From Annulohypoxylon bovei var. microspora (Eukaryota > Ascomycota > Sordariomycetes > Xylariales > Hypoxylaceae), in contig MU405335.1 of NCBI GenBank assembly GCA_022836615.1, positions 56,592 through 120,591 of the forward strand: a stretch of DNA of 64,000 nt. The letters are read 5' to 3'. Below are positions 1 to 10,731 of the stretch, in pieces. Under the pieces are notes generated by a model. That model ran no database searches. It was not told the DNA's origin and worked only from the letters and a program-made list of their open reading frames with translations. Position 1 is the first letter of the stretch, and every line of letters begins with the position of its first letter. A program made the position numbers and the translations under genes.

Positions 1-1868
1 TCCATTCTGATAAGGTCGGTCCTGCGGCTTCGACACGGGTTTAGAGTTCATGTGGATCTTGAAAACACCACCAGTTCCGCCAAACTTGTCGTTAACAGCA
101 CCGAAGTAAACCTTCTTGATACCCAATTGGCGAAGAAGGGAGGCGCACATGACACAAGGCTCAACCGTCACGTAAAGGATACATTCGGATAGAATGTCAT
201 GACTAACCACTGGGGCGGGGTGGAGTTTCTGGCCGTAAGGATAAAGATGGCCATCCGAGGGGTCTACATCTCCCCAGCTCGCATCGTCCAGAGCTGGGCT
301 GTTGTCGACATCTTTGATGCCGTCCGGCCCCTTGCGAGAAAGCAAGGCGGATATGGCCATGAACTCGGCATGACGAGTACCATTGCGGGTGTTGTTCGTT
401 GCGTTCATGCCTCGGGCAATGACTCTTCCATGGTAGACTATGACACAGCCAACCGGCGTCTCGTTGGTACTTAGTGCTAAGTTACCCTGATCAGGTGTTA
501 GTAATATGGTCGATATAGACACAGCCAAAGAGTTGAGAATCAATGATAAAAATGTATATGGGCGAAAAGATAAAGAGTCATTGAACTCGCCATGTCGTAG
601 TGACCCAATCTTATAATAACATAATACTTAAATCCAAGGAGGGGAAAAGAAAAGAAAAGAAAAGAAAAGAAAAGGGAGGAGTAACGTACCATATCAAGAG
701 CCGCTCGCATGAACTTGAGATGAGGCTCTCGCTCGAGTCGCTCCTCTTCCGTCTTGGGCTCGATCAGTCCAGGCAGATGATTCGGGATAGTTGGGGGCGT
801 TGGCAACGGGGCAGGGGCAGGTGTAGGAGCAGGCTTAGGAGCACCCTTATCAGTAAGAGGGAAGACAACACGGGGCGGCGGAATAGTTACACGCTTGGTA
901 GGGGCCGTCGTAGTAGTCTGGCTGGGCTGAGGGGGCTGCACTGCGCCAAAGGAATCATCAGAGAAGTCATCAGCGCCATGAGAATTAATATCAGGGCTGA
1001 GACCCTCGGCATGTCTGCTCGGCGGGATATTCTCCGCCATCCCACATCTGTTCGGAGTGGGGTTTCGTGCCGTAGTGGCGTACTGACTGCGGGTACCCGA
1101 ACTCTGATGCTGGGTACGATTCTCTACCACAATGGGCTCCAACGCGGATGGCTGAGGATGAGAGGTGCTGGTGTTGCTTCTAGGAAGTGCAACATTCTCT
1201 CTTTTGTTGGAGGAGGGTCTTTGAGGTGAAGAAGGACGGTTGCGGCCGCCTCGTCCAGCTCCGGAAGGTTGTTGGCCGCCGGGCTGGTAAGAGTTGGCTC
1301 TGGTGTCACCTTGATTGGTAGGAGAAGTGACACGGGCCGGACCAGAGCCCTCTGAGGCCGGATGTCGTGCAGTGGGTTGGTTAGCCGTAGATTGGTTAGC
1401 GATGGCGTTTGACGGGCCGTTAGAGGGAGCACTAGGCACGTCGGGTTCAGGATTGCCTTCACCATTGGCCTTAGAGCCACCTCGCTTTCGGCCACGTCGT
1501 TTATTCGGTGCCATTGTATTTTCGTCTTCTGAGGAAAGGGTAGAAGAAATGGTAGAAGAAATAGAAGAAGAAGATTCAAAACCTTGTTCAAGGTCTATGA
1601 AAGAATGTCGGGAGTTGTGATGAAGTTCAAGTGAACGACGAAGTTGAGGAGAGGAAGAAGATAAAAAGGATGAGTCGGTGTTTTTATTTTGAGTGGTGAA
1701 AGTTTTATTCGGTTGTTGTTTTTGTTGTGGTGGTTGCTGCGTTGATTTAGGCGGTGCCGATTCTGCTGTCGAGGCAAATGGAAAGATGCGGTTGAAGAGT
1801 TGTATGAAAGACGCAAACAGTGCCTGCCAGAGGCTCGCGACGTAACCTGACATTTTGTGTCCCGCCAT
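1..1868 (-). CDS. TAD2: tRNA-specific adenosine deaminase catalytic subunit, Tad2/ADAT2 type (C-terminus cut by window edge)
   Basis: Exons run 1868-690 and 486-<1; the intron is 689-487. Joining them gives the contiguous deaminase fold: HLKFMRAALDM then GNLALSTNETPVGCVIV, spaced as in ADAT2. The zinc-site HAE lies at 364-372 and the PCVMC motif near 144-160. The family deaminates A34 to inosine in tRNA anticodons as a heterodimer with Tad3 (established knowledge). The last residues in the window are PYQNG; the stop is off the left edge. The deaminase is preceded by about 380 residues rich in Ser, Pro, Gln and Asn. Possible starts are M at 1868, 1853 or 1514; the 1868/1853 versions add a hydrophobic stretch (SLWQALFASFIQLFNRIF). 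An unseen intron in this extension is possible. The intron contains an AAAAG purine tract. Identity is strong; the start is uncertain. Confidence 0.85.
641..679 (+). repeat. AAAAG purine microsatellite inside the TAD2 intron
   Basis: A run of GGGGAAAAG followed by several AAAAG units lies in the 203-nt intron of the deaminase gene. On the sense strand it is a pyrimidine tract shortly after the donor site. Confidence 0.8.
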
Positions 1869-1931
1869 TGTTTCCTCGTTTTTTTTTAAATCTTTCTCTT
1901 CTATTTCCTTCCGTTCTTTCCTTATTCTCAA

Positions 1932-3072
1932 TGTACGCCTTTCCTATTTTAATGATTATGACACCCTCTCTTACTTAACACCTTGAACTCAGGTAATTAT
2001 TGCACTTCCAATCATCCCGGAAAAAAACCGTGAAGTCGTCACCACCTGCACCGATTAGATGAAATAAACTGCTTATTATTAGATGAGATAACACCAATCC
2101 CGACCGACAAGAAAGAGCAAGGCGAGACCTGCATATACTCTCTACTTGCCAGTCTAAGTTCTATGGAGAGGACGGCCTCGACGAGGTTGTGGTTATTAGA
2201 TTCTACCGAGATCTCAAACGAAGGTGCATCTACGAAATTGCTGTGTTTCCTTTATGAGACCATTTAGAGGCCACTAGAGAATAATGAGAAGCAGCAAATC
2301 CATAAGACGACAGTAGATTGTGATACGGGCGAGTTATCATGATTGAAATTAGATAAAACTTTTAAAAATAAAGATGTGGTTTTTATATATCAAGATGAAA
2401 TGAAAGACGGCGGCACGCGGCTGAGAATTTTCTGCGGTCGCTTGAACTAAGAGAGCTAATTACCTAATTCGCGCTAGTCTATTTTACTTATGTACATACA
2501 GTACCTGCCCTACATAGGTCTAGATACAAATCTAGACCCACCCCCACCTTCCCCCATTTCAAACTTAGAAAGCGGGAGCGTCCGTGGTTTATAGCTACGT
2601 CAGAACGTACCTAGGTATCTATGTACCTATGTATCTAGTTTATTCAATTACATAGGTAGGTATGTACCAAATAATATTCTTCAACATTGAATAGAGGGAC
2701 ATTTCAAGAAGAATGCTCGGATTTACGAAAGAATTAACATATTTACTAATTTCACAAGGTCATCATCATCATCATCATCATCATCAGAAGCCGACAATAT
2801 TAATAAGAGCAGTTGAGGGTCGTATTGGTCTAAGTAGGCGTAAAATGTCCGATATCCAAATATCTAAATATCACCTCCCAGAGATCATCAGCTGGACCGG
2901 CCCTCAACCACCATCTTTCCTCTACTACGAGCCAGAAGCTCACATCGAATCAACTACCATCTGCTCAACCAAGGGTATCGTATTACTGAAGTGATGTAAT
3001 GGCATCACTAACCACATTAATACATCTCGTCCATCCCAGTACTGATACCATCGCCGTTGACGACTATCACCA
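1932..3072. other. Gene-free stretch between TAD2 and the half-zinc-cluster gene
   Basis: No supported gene. It holds the upstream region of TAD2, a (CAT)n microsatellite at 2761-2786 and a TACCTAGGTA palindrome at 2608-2617 among TAGGTA/GTACCTA-like words. A 93-codon reading frame at 2713-2994 is created by the CAT repeat and shows no other sign of being real. Confidence 0.6.
2761..2786 (+). repeat. (CAT)n trinucleotide microsatellite
   Basis: About eight and a half perfect CAT units in noncoding DNA. Confidence 0.9.
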
Positions 3073-5601
3073 CTATACAAGACTCGTCATGCGCGGCAAG
3101 CGGCGCATCCCTTGTGCTTCCCGGAAGTTGTATTTCTTTTCGAAGTTGCAATGAATTCTGGAGAAGGCCCCTGACAATTGGGAGTACCTCGACTTGATGC
3201 TGTTCATAACAGTGAAGGGAAGTCGTCTCAGAAAGGAAAGAGGGTGCGTGGACAGATCCAGCATGTCCACATTTTCAATGGTACGCTGCCGTGGCTTGAT
3301 AGAAGCTGAGACAACGGACAGAGACCCCGCTAATATAGGGGTAGTTTCGAACCTTTCAACACTGTTGCTGAAGAATCGCCATTGGTATACCGTGGTTATG
3401 GCTAGTAGGAAAGACAAGGCATGGAGGGCCATCACGGCAAGAGCAGAATCTAGTACACCCGAAAGGAGTACACCATTGTTAGCTCCCTCATGGGAGCTAT
3501 ATGGAACACTTCCATCAGGAAGAGCGCTCTGCGTATTAGCGCTGGGGATTGTAGTATCCTGGGCAGCTAAGTCAGCAGTACTGCTGTTGGCATAGTAATT
3601 GCCTTTGTGGTTGTCGTCAATGCCTAGTTCTACAACAGGTGTCGATGTCATCTTCTTCCCGGCCGCATTTCTTACGAATTGCATCGGTTGTGTAGGCTGT
3701 GATAAAGAGACTGGAGACTGGGGTTTTCCATCCGTTCTACAACTCTCAAGTACTGGAGAGCGTGGAGCCAATGTCTCATTGGGAATATGCTTCTGCGAAT
3801 GTCTTAGCTTAAGGCAGTTCTTAGGAATACGAAATAGACTTACGCTTTGAGCTTGCCAATTGTGCTTCTGAGACGATTGTCCTCCTGAGGATGGCTCTGT
3901 TGTCACAAGCGCGAGTGCAACCGAGTGTCCAAATGTCCCACTCCAAGCACCAGTGCCACTTGTCAGCATAGCAACCGATCTCTGTTGACTCTGTTGATTT
4001 GTCATGGCCAACTTAGTTATCCCAAAGTCGGCCGAAGATGAGGATAATATAGGCTGCAACTCTTGTTGCCTAGATGATGTCGCGTTTAGTTGAGTTGAGG
4101 ATGTGTTTACTCTAGCCCTCGGTATGTCCGCTTCAGTCGGTGACGACACGATGCGAGGCTGTGGATGTAGTTCATCCAGTCTCGCTGGCGGTAGTGGGCT
4201 TAGTCCACCTGGGGAAACTGGAACATGCCACTCTGGTACTTGTTCAATCCGCCCGCTGTTATCATGTGCTGTGTGAGATAAACTCTCATAGTACGGCCAT
4301 GTGTCTAGGCTGATCGGCGACAGTGCTTGTACTGGGCCAAAGAGCGAGGTGCGGTGTTGCACATTCGGAGATACAGCTAGTTGCGTATCAAAATTCCGAT
4401 CCTCGCCTGTAGAAATCTCCCGATCGCGACTATCTACTGGTCGTTGGTGGTTGGAGTATTCGAAGTAGTCGGGAAGAGGCATCGCTGCAACTTCCTTACT
4501 TAGGCTTGGGTCGTCCTCAAGGCCAGTTGAGGAACCTGGCGAGTATAGGTTGAAGTCGGCGTAGTTGTTGCCCGCCTCTCCGCCTGGGTTTAGGTATGGT
4601 GGTAGTGGTACTTGCACTTCTCCCTCGGCGGTTCCAGCCATCATGTTCTCAACGCCAAGTGTCTGAGCTGGCGTAATCGGTTGCGATGGTGAGAATGAGT
4701 TGTATGATGTGGGTGATAGTAGGCCTTGGGGATCATGGAAGAAGTCGTAATCGAATGGAATAGATTCGGTTGGTTCCTCATCGAACTGAATGAACTGATT
4801 CCAGTCCATGGTTAGGTCGACCGATGACTCTGTCATGGTCGAGTCAAATGACAATGATGGCGCTTCGTCCGAAATGCTGAATGATGGATTTTGTAGGAAA
4901 TCTTCTAAAGGTTCCAATGTTGGTTGAGGTGGTGGTGCTGGCGATAATATTGTTGAAGCAGCTGTCTTCTTCGCCTTCTTGGATATTTTGGCCGTAGAAG
5001 AAGAACCTGCCGACCTCTTATGGCTTGGGTCACAACGCACCTTCTTTCTCCGGCAGGAGTCGCATGCCTTGATTATTCGCATTAGGTGGGCGTGGTCACG
5101 CTGTTCCTTGGTCTTGCAACCACGAGATGTCATGTTAGTGACATCTTGACCATCCTTGGTGATGATCTTCATGCCAGGAAGATGAGAAAAGTCGTTCGAT
5201 AGAGCCGCCCTCTTGGTGGCTTTGGATTCGCTAGATGGCAATAAAGTGCTGCTACCTTGCGTCCACTGGCTCTCGGACATGACGGGAGATGTGAAATTAG
5301 AGCCATAGCCGGAATCGAGCATAGAGCCAGAGGGCGATTCAGTAGCGGAGCCCAGGGAAGGATAAACCATGAAGAATTTGAAGAGCTCACCAGTCGCCAT
5401 GCTGTGCTCAAAGAACTCCATGGAGACGGTAGCACGCTTATTGGTGATGGGAGCGTCGCCCGGCACATATGCGTTAATCATCTCGTCCAGCTGCTTGGAA
5501 CCCATAGCAGGGAAGAATTGCAAGGGGGACCCAATTGCAGGCTGGTGGACGGAGAAGCCCATCAGGGAAGTAGAAGAGTTGTTTCGGGAGGTGTTCGACA
5601 T
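3073..5601 (-). CDS. Conserved fungal protein with half a Zn2Cys6 cluster and a C-terminal membrane segment
   Basis: Single exon, 842 residues from M at 5601. I chose this start because the frame upstream (to 5778) translates a GT-rich microsatellite into Thr-Pro repeats. Residues 160-200 hold a basic stretch with ACDSCRRKKVRCD; the cysteines are C180, C183 and C190 (C-x2-C-x6-C). This matches the first half of a fungal Zn2Cys6 DNA-binding cluster, but the second cysteine triplet is absent and replaced by a Ser/Lys-rich segment. I recall similar half-cluster proteins in related fungi, so this is probably a family trait rather than damage. The middle is acidic and Ser/Pro-rich, like an activation region. 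Near residues 717-740 is a hydrophobic helix (ALAVMALHALSFLLAITTVY), followed by a basic tail. It could be a membrane-tethered regulator or not a DNA-binding protein at all. Confidence 0.75.
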   Translation of the reverse strand: MSNTSRNNSSTSLMGFSVHQPAIGSPLQFFPAMGSKQLDEMINAYVPGDAPITNKRATVSMEFFEHSMATGELFKFFMVYPSLGSATESPSGSMLDSGYGSNFTSPVMSESQWTQGSSTLLPSSESKATKRAALSNDFSHLPGMKIITKDGQDVTNMTSRGCKTKEQRDHAHLMRIIKACDSCRRKKVRCDPSHKRSAGSSSTAKISKKAKKTAASTILSPAPPPQPTLEPLEDFLQNPSFSISDEAPSLSFDSTMTESSVDLTMDWNQFIQFDEEPTESIPFDYDFFHDPQGLLSPTSYNSFSPSQPITPAQTLGVENMMAGTAEGEVQVPLPPYLNPGGEAGNNYADFNLYSPGSSTGLEDDPSLSKEVAAMPLPDYFEYSNHQRPVDSRDREISTGEDRNFDTQLAVSPNVQHRTSLFGPVQALSPISLDTWPYYESLSHTAHDNSGRIEQVPEWHVPVSPGGLSPLPPARLDELHPQPRIVSSPTEADIPRARVNTSSTQLNATSSRQQELQPILSSSSADFGITKLAMTNQQSQQRSVAMLTSGTGAWSGTFGHSVALALVTTEPSSGGQSSQKHNWQAQSVSLFRIPKNCLKLRHSQKHIPNETLAPRSPVLESCRTDGKPQSPVSLSQPTQPMQFVRNAAGKKMTSTPVVELGIDDNHKGNYYANSSTADLAAQDTTIPSANTQSALPDGSVPYSSHEGANNGVLLSGVLDSALAVMALHALSFLLAITTVYQWRFFSNSVERFETTPILAGSLSVVSASIKPRQRTIENVDMLDLSTHPLSFLRRLPFTVMNSIKSRYSQLSGAFSRIHCNFEKKYNFREAQGMRRLPRMTSLV

Positions 5602-7455
5602 TTCGATGACGTTGTTAGTAATGCCGAAATAATATTTAAAATCCACTTCAGGCGTATTGATGGATTGGTGGGTTCGAATAGGCGTGGGTGTAGGTGTGAG
5701 TGTTGGTGTGAGTGTTGGTGTGAGTGTTGGTGTGAGTGTGAGCGTGGGTGTGGGTGTGGATTCACCAGTGAGCACCACGTTCCCTCATAAAAATGACTCC
5801 ACGCAATAGCTAACTCTAAAACGGATATTTCGAGTGTCTCTTAGGTAGTTCAACTTGTTCAAATTGTTACAAATGTACCTTATTGGGTATTGTGTATAAT
5901 GATTCTGTTTTTAGCAACTGAGTTGAACTTGCACTTAGTCGTAAGGGGTTGAGTGATGGCGATGTCGACTACCTGGTGGGGGATTTTTCAGCTGTCAGAC
6001 AATGTGTAGTGTGATAGAAACCTGCTCCGAGTCAAGACACCTTAGACAGCAATGCCTATAGTGATGCCTGGCTCAGAAGTCAGGATTAGCGAGTGAGGGG
6101 TCTTCGAGGTGAAGGTGTGGGATGGATGTTAGAAGCGTAGAGGAATCTACTGTATAGGTAAATGGTAGAAGTGAAAAGAAAGAGAAAATGGAATTCGAAG
6201 CTCGGGAGGGAGTCACAGGATGATATTTCACTCCCACTTCCCAGTCTTTGGTTATACAATAGTGCGAGCAAAGCCTCAATTCATCGACAATGAGAATGGC
6301 GGAGCAGGGTTGGGAGACCCACCACGGCGAAGAAGTAGTTCGAGCATTTGACCAATTAAATTAAATTTTATATGGACACCGTCCCGGCGAATGGAACTAA
6401 TCCCCAAGTACCTCGTCATAAGGAGTGTTAGTGATTTGCAGGGAGTTGCTTCGAGAATATAACAGATCTAAATCTTTAGTTCCATCAAGACTGGAGAAGG
6501 ATGCGTTGAAACCTGAGGCATCCATCGGCGAACCAAATAAGTCCTCGATTGACTCATCCGAAGAATTGGCCAATACAATAAGCTCGAATAAATTAAACGG
6601 ACCCGAGAAAGTAAGCTTAGATATAGTTAGGTATGTAGAGATAGTTAGGGAAGCATAATTCACAATTGTATTTCAATTGGATTAATTAATACATCTCACG
6701 AAGACTATTATTAAGTACATATGTATGTATTGGATATGTACATATTCCCCCATATTCCCCTTTATGAGGTCTTTCGAGGATAATATCATCTTTTATCGAC
6801 CCCGCTAGATCTCCTAGATCTAACCGTGCCGGCGGAAACATACATACATACTTACAATAGGGTACCTACCTAGTAGGTAATTCATGACTGCGGGGCTGAG
6901 TCGACGCCAAAATCAGGATGTATGTGTCTGTGTAATGTTGCGTAAGACGTTAGACCATTTAGGTTACCTCGGAACCTCCTGTCTATATGACTCCACCGAG
7001 CGCCGTGTGCATATGTATCTAATATGCACTATATAGTAGGCAGGTAGGTAGGTAGCTATAGGTGTAGATATTAGGGGAGACTTAGGAATAACTATATCCA
7101 AATATCCATATACCAATATATCCATGCTTATTTTCTACGACCTATAAGTATACTGACCTATAAGTATACTAGGCGCCGTAGACCCTAGGTATATATATAT
7201 GGATGTATCAATAAGATTGAGAAAGGCGTTCATTCATCTCTCGTCATTTTGCTTCTCATATCATCCATTAATAATGCCAAAAAGAACGCAAGTCGTAAGA
7301 TTATTCATCTCAATTTCCAAAGAGATGAAAGGGGTATCAATGCCAAAATATGCAAAAGGGAGAAAATAGGTCGCCAACCCATATATCGACAAAATAAAGT
7401 AACAGTAACAGAACACGAGATCTACTCGTGGTAATCCCAGCCGATTACGCTGTTA
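5602..7455. other. Gene-free stretch of 1.85 kb
   Basis: Upstream region of the half-zinc-cluster gene and downstream region of the 616-residue gene. It contains the minisatellite at 5681-5760, AT-rich sequence, short TAGGTA-type repeats (6860-6885, 7040-7062) and an ATATAT run near 7190. Small frames on opposite strands at 6397-6663 overlap almost completely and have no support. Confidence 0.6.
5681..5760 (+). repeat. GTGAGTGTTG / GGTGTG minisatellite
   Basis: Repeated GTGAGTGTTG units and GGGTGTG words lie just upstream of the half-zinc-cluster gene. They would translate as Thr-Pro/Thr-Leu repeats on the minus strand; I treat them as 5' leader. Confidence 0.75.
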
Positions 7456-9368
7456 TTAGAGTTCCGAAGCGACGCCATAGTGAAATCTTAGCGGAGGAGT
7501 ATCGACTTTGAGGACGGTGGTGACCGCGAACTCGGTACTTAGACTTATACTTGTTAATATCCATCGTTGACAGTCGAGGGGATTTCCTTCACTAACCTCG
7601 TCAATAACCCAAGATCTTGCCCAGTCTTTTATAGTCCATGTCGTCGCGAATCCGATCAAGAGCAATATCAAAGACCACCAACTTATTACGTCCGCGTCAA
7701 CAGTGCGAACCAGTGACTGATTCGACTCGGTGAAATAGTCGCTCTCTCGAATAATTGTAGTTACCAACGGTAATATGATTGAGAGAAAGTGACCAATAGG
7801 TAGTTTGGCAAAGGGTAACAGGCGCATGGGACATTGAAGGGGTGGGCGTCTTGGCTGGTAGATGGGGTGCGACATCTTCGTTCCTGGACCCGATGGATGC
7901 CACCGAGCGCAGTCTTTCCGGGTGAGGAAACGGAAACAATCGAGCGGGCAATGACCGCAGTCGGAAGAATCACTAGACGAATCGCTACTTGTATCCCATT
8001 TGGCTTTATGAATATGCGAGCGATCGTACGAGCCACTGGCTCCGAAATATGTCATGATCCCGCTAGTTAAGCCTCCGCCACTTGGCCACGACTGGTTTCC
8101 TTCCAACGGTAGATTGCAGGAAAACCCTGCTTCAGACTCGTCAGAATGGGTTAGGGCCACCGCCGACCCTAGGGTAGATTCCTCCCTCGTTGATCCATAG
8201 TACCATCTCTGGTAAGGACCCGGACAGCGAGATTGGCTACAATAAGATGACGGTAACGGTGACTCGAGATCATCCGGGGCTTGGGATTTAGTATGGCAAC
8301 GCGTACAAACAATCCAGAAACGCGGCGAGGCATCATAGAAAGGGTGGTGTTCTGTTCGAAAGTGCCAACGTAAGTCTTTGAAAGGTCCTGACCAGGAACA
8401 GGACTCCGATGAGGTCTCGGACGCGGCATCAGGCAGACCCTTATACTCGCAACGCCAACGATTCGGAAACGCTGGCATCTGGCTACCAATCTCAAGAAGA
8501 TCTTCTTTAGTGTGGTCTCTTGGCGATTGCGAGCCGATATCGTTGCCCGGGTGATACGGTAGACCTGGAGCTTGAAGCATCGCGCTGTCAAGATACACCG
8601 AGTCGGTGTTAAAACCGGTCACTATTTGTTGCACGTCTGAGCGGACGACACCTTCATGGTCTCCAAGTGGCGACTGCAGGTCAATTAAGTCGTTTGAGAT
8701 GCCGTCTTGGTCTGATGGCGTTATAGCACCGCCGCCAGCACCAAACGTTTCACGGCTCAGGGTTTGTTCGACAAGCGTGAGTGGTAAAATAATGGTGTGA
8801 TCATGCGACCTATCGCGACTTGAGGATTGTACAAGAGGAGAGCTAGTATACCCTTCCTCTAGCTTGCTAAAATCATGACAATCGCACTGGCGATATATGT
8901 TTAGCGATTGCGACGATGACGACGATGCGATATAATGCAGGGCCTTACTTTTATCTTCTTTGCGCGGTGTCGCGGGCAAGCAAGTTTGAGCTTACGCTTC
9001 AATGCGGTGTGTAATCTCGTATCATTTTTGAGCGGACCTTTCCTCTTACCTCGCGGCCGTCTCGGTCGATCTGTATCCTGTGTAGTAACATCTTGGGTGC
9101 AAGGCGTCTCGGGATCGTCAATTGGCGAATGGACAGTACTGATAGATGGAGCTGCCGGGGGAGGTACTAGATTTTGCTGGGACGCGACGTGGGTTTGTAG
9201 GCGCATGCGTTCGTGCGTCTGCCGGATTTCGTTATAGATCTTCTGGTTCTCCTGGGTTGGTTCGACAATAATTCTAGGGCCATTTCGTGATTCACAGCCC
9301 CTGGGGGTTTGCTGAGTGTGAGTAAATAGAGATAGCGGCGCCATGCGGTCTTGAGTGGGCGAAGCCAT
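7456..9368 (-). CDS. Cys/His-motif protein with two C-terminal membrane segments, function unknown
   Basis: Exons are 9368-8949 and 8886-7456; the 62-nt intron 8948-8887 has donor GTAAGG, branch GCTAAAC and acceptor CAG. The product is 616 residues. The splice joins a basic CPRHRAKKIK to CDCHDFSKLEEGY, a composition I associate with a conserved fungal family of unknown role. Residues 286-320 form a degenerate C2H2 finger: C286-x16-C303-x11-H315-x4-H320, with WHFRTEHHPF at its end. It is followed by a C-x2-C pair (VCTRC). Two hydrophobic segments lie near 505-522 and 540-560, ahead of a short C-terminal tail. The start at 9368 was chosen because upstream methionines add a non-conserved leader. 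A zinc-binding, membrane-associated protein is an inference; no enzyme signature is visible. Confidence 0.7.
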
Positions 9369-10731
9369 TGTTGAGGCCGAAAACGTGACGACTCCCTCAC
9401 GAGAGTCGCTAGTCCCACAATAGCAGACAGCCTTGTGGTATACTGGCTTTCCTGGTAGACCCGACTGGAAAAGTGGAAAATGGTGCTGGGCAAGGGGCAA
9501 AATATTGTTATCGAGCAGACAGATAGACGAGTTTGGATGTGACAAAATCAAGGTCGTTGGCAGCCTGGCTGTGTATTTTCCGTAGTGGTAATTGGGATGG
9601 AAAGCTCAACTCGAGATAGGGCGAGACGAATTATTTGAGGGACAGGCTTAAGAGGTACCTAACAACGTACATGTACTCCCCGTACTCTCTGTACTGGTAG
9701 TATGAGCACTGCGCCCAGTTGAGGCTGACGAGGAGGCAGAATTTTCCTTACCAAACCTCCACTTCAGAGAGCGGCCACATGGACTCTCTGAGCTGGAACG
9801 GCTTACCGACCATTGGATATCGCTTAGCTGGAAGGTAGTGCGTCATCTGCTTCGACCATAAGTACTTTACAGTATCCAAGTTCTATACTACGATCTAGCG
9901 AATATCGCTAGTTCCTGTGTGTGCTGTAGATAATACAAGTTCCATATTGAAACTTCTAAATATCAGATACTCTCTTTGCCGAACTTTCGGTAAACTAAGG
10001 AAGACAGAATATTTTTCTAGCAATGGAATTCATGAAATTGAAAGATATGTCGAGAAGAGATATCCAAGTCGAGCGGGGAAATCAGCCAACTTTTTTTTTC
10101 TTTTCTTTTCTTTTCTTTTTCTTCTCCTTTTTTTTTCTTTTTTCTTTTTTTTCCCTTAATTGATTCCCACGACAGACAAGATGCAGGGTGCCACCCCACC
10201 TGCGTAGCCATGCAACTAACCACATACATCCATATATGTACCTCATACGGGAACCTTGAAGTAAAAGTATTCAAGTAGTGTATGTAAGTAATAAATACCA
10301 AAAAGGCTAGATCCCGCTTGACACGTAGCAAGTCGTTCATCTGATATTTAGGTCGAGTCAACCATGCTGCTTGATAGGTGGTATAATGCGTGTCTTAATA
10401 TATAACACCGTCGGTGGGTTATTTCAGCGGTCAAGTCGAATTGGGTTCTTCTCTCGACGCTACCTTGCTAATTGCTCTAATTGCTCTAAATGCTTTTTTC
10501 TTCTTGGAGCCGTTGCATCAGTAGGTACGTATTGTCATCGCCGACTGATATTACGACTAGGTCTCGGGAGATACAAATTGCCAAGCAGCCCTTGGGTCTG
10601 CCATAAGCAATTGTCTTGCGCAACATGTATATGTGCAATCCTAATTGGCATTCGTAGACCACGCTCCCTCTCCACAACCTCCTGAGCTTAGGAACCTTAA
10701 GAGTGAGATGGCTTGTATACCCATAGACCTA
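9369..10731. other. Gene-free stretch between the 616-residue gene and the Mte1-type gene
   Basis: Contains the upstream region of the 616-residue gene and a long pyrimidine tract at 10091-10155. No open frame here has domain or codon support. Confidence 0.6.
10091..10155 (+). repeat. Poly-pyrimidine (T/C) tract
   Basis: About 65 nt composed almost wholly of T with scattered C, mostly TTTTC units. Confidence 0.85.

Noticed and set aside
540..691. C-terminal end of the open frame following HLKFMRAALDM
   Set aside because: It is intron sequence; splicing at 689/487 restores the deaminase domain.
2713..2994. 93-codon plus-strand frame with a His run
   Set aside because: The His run is a translated (CAT)n microsatellite; no domain, no splice context.
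5602..5778. N-terminal Thr-Pro repeat extension of the half-zinc-cluster protein
   Set aside because: It is translated from a GT-rich minisatellite upstream of a good in-frame start at 5601.
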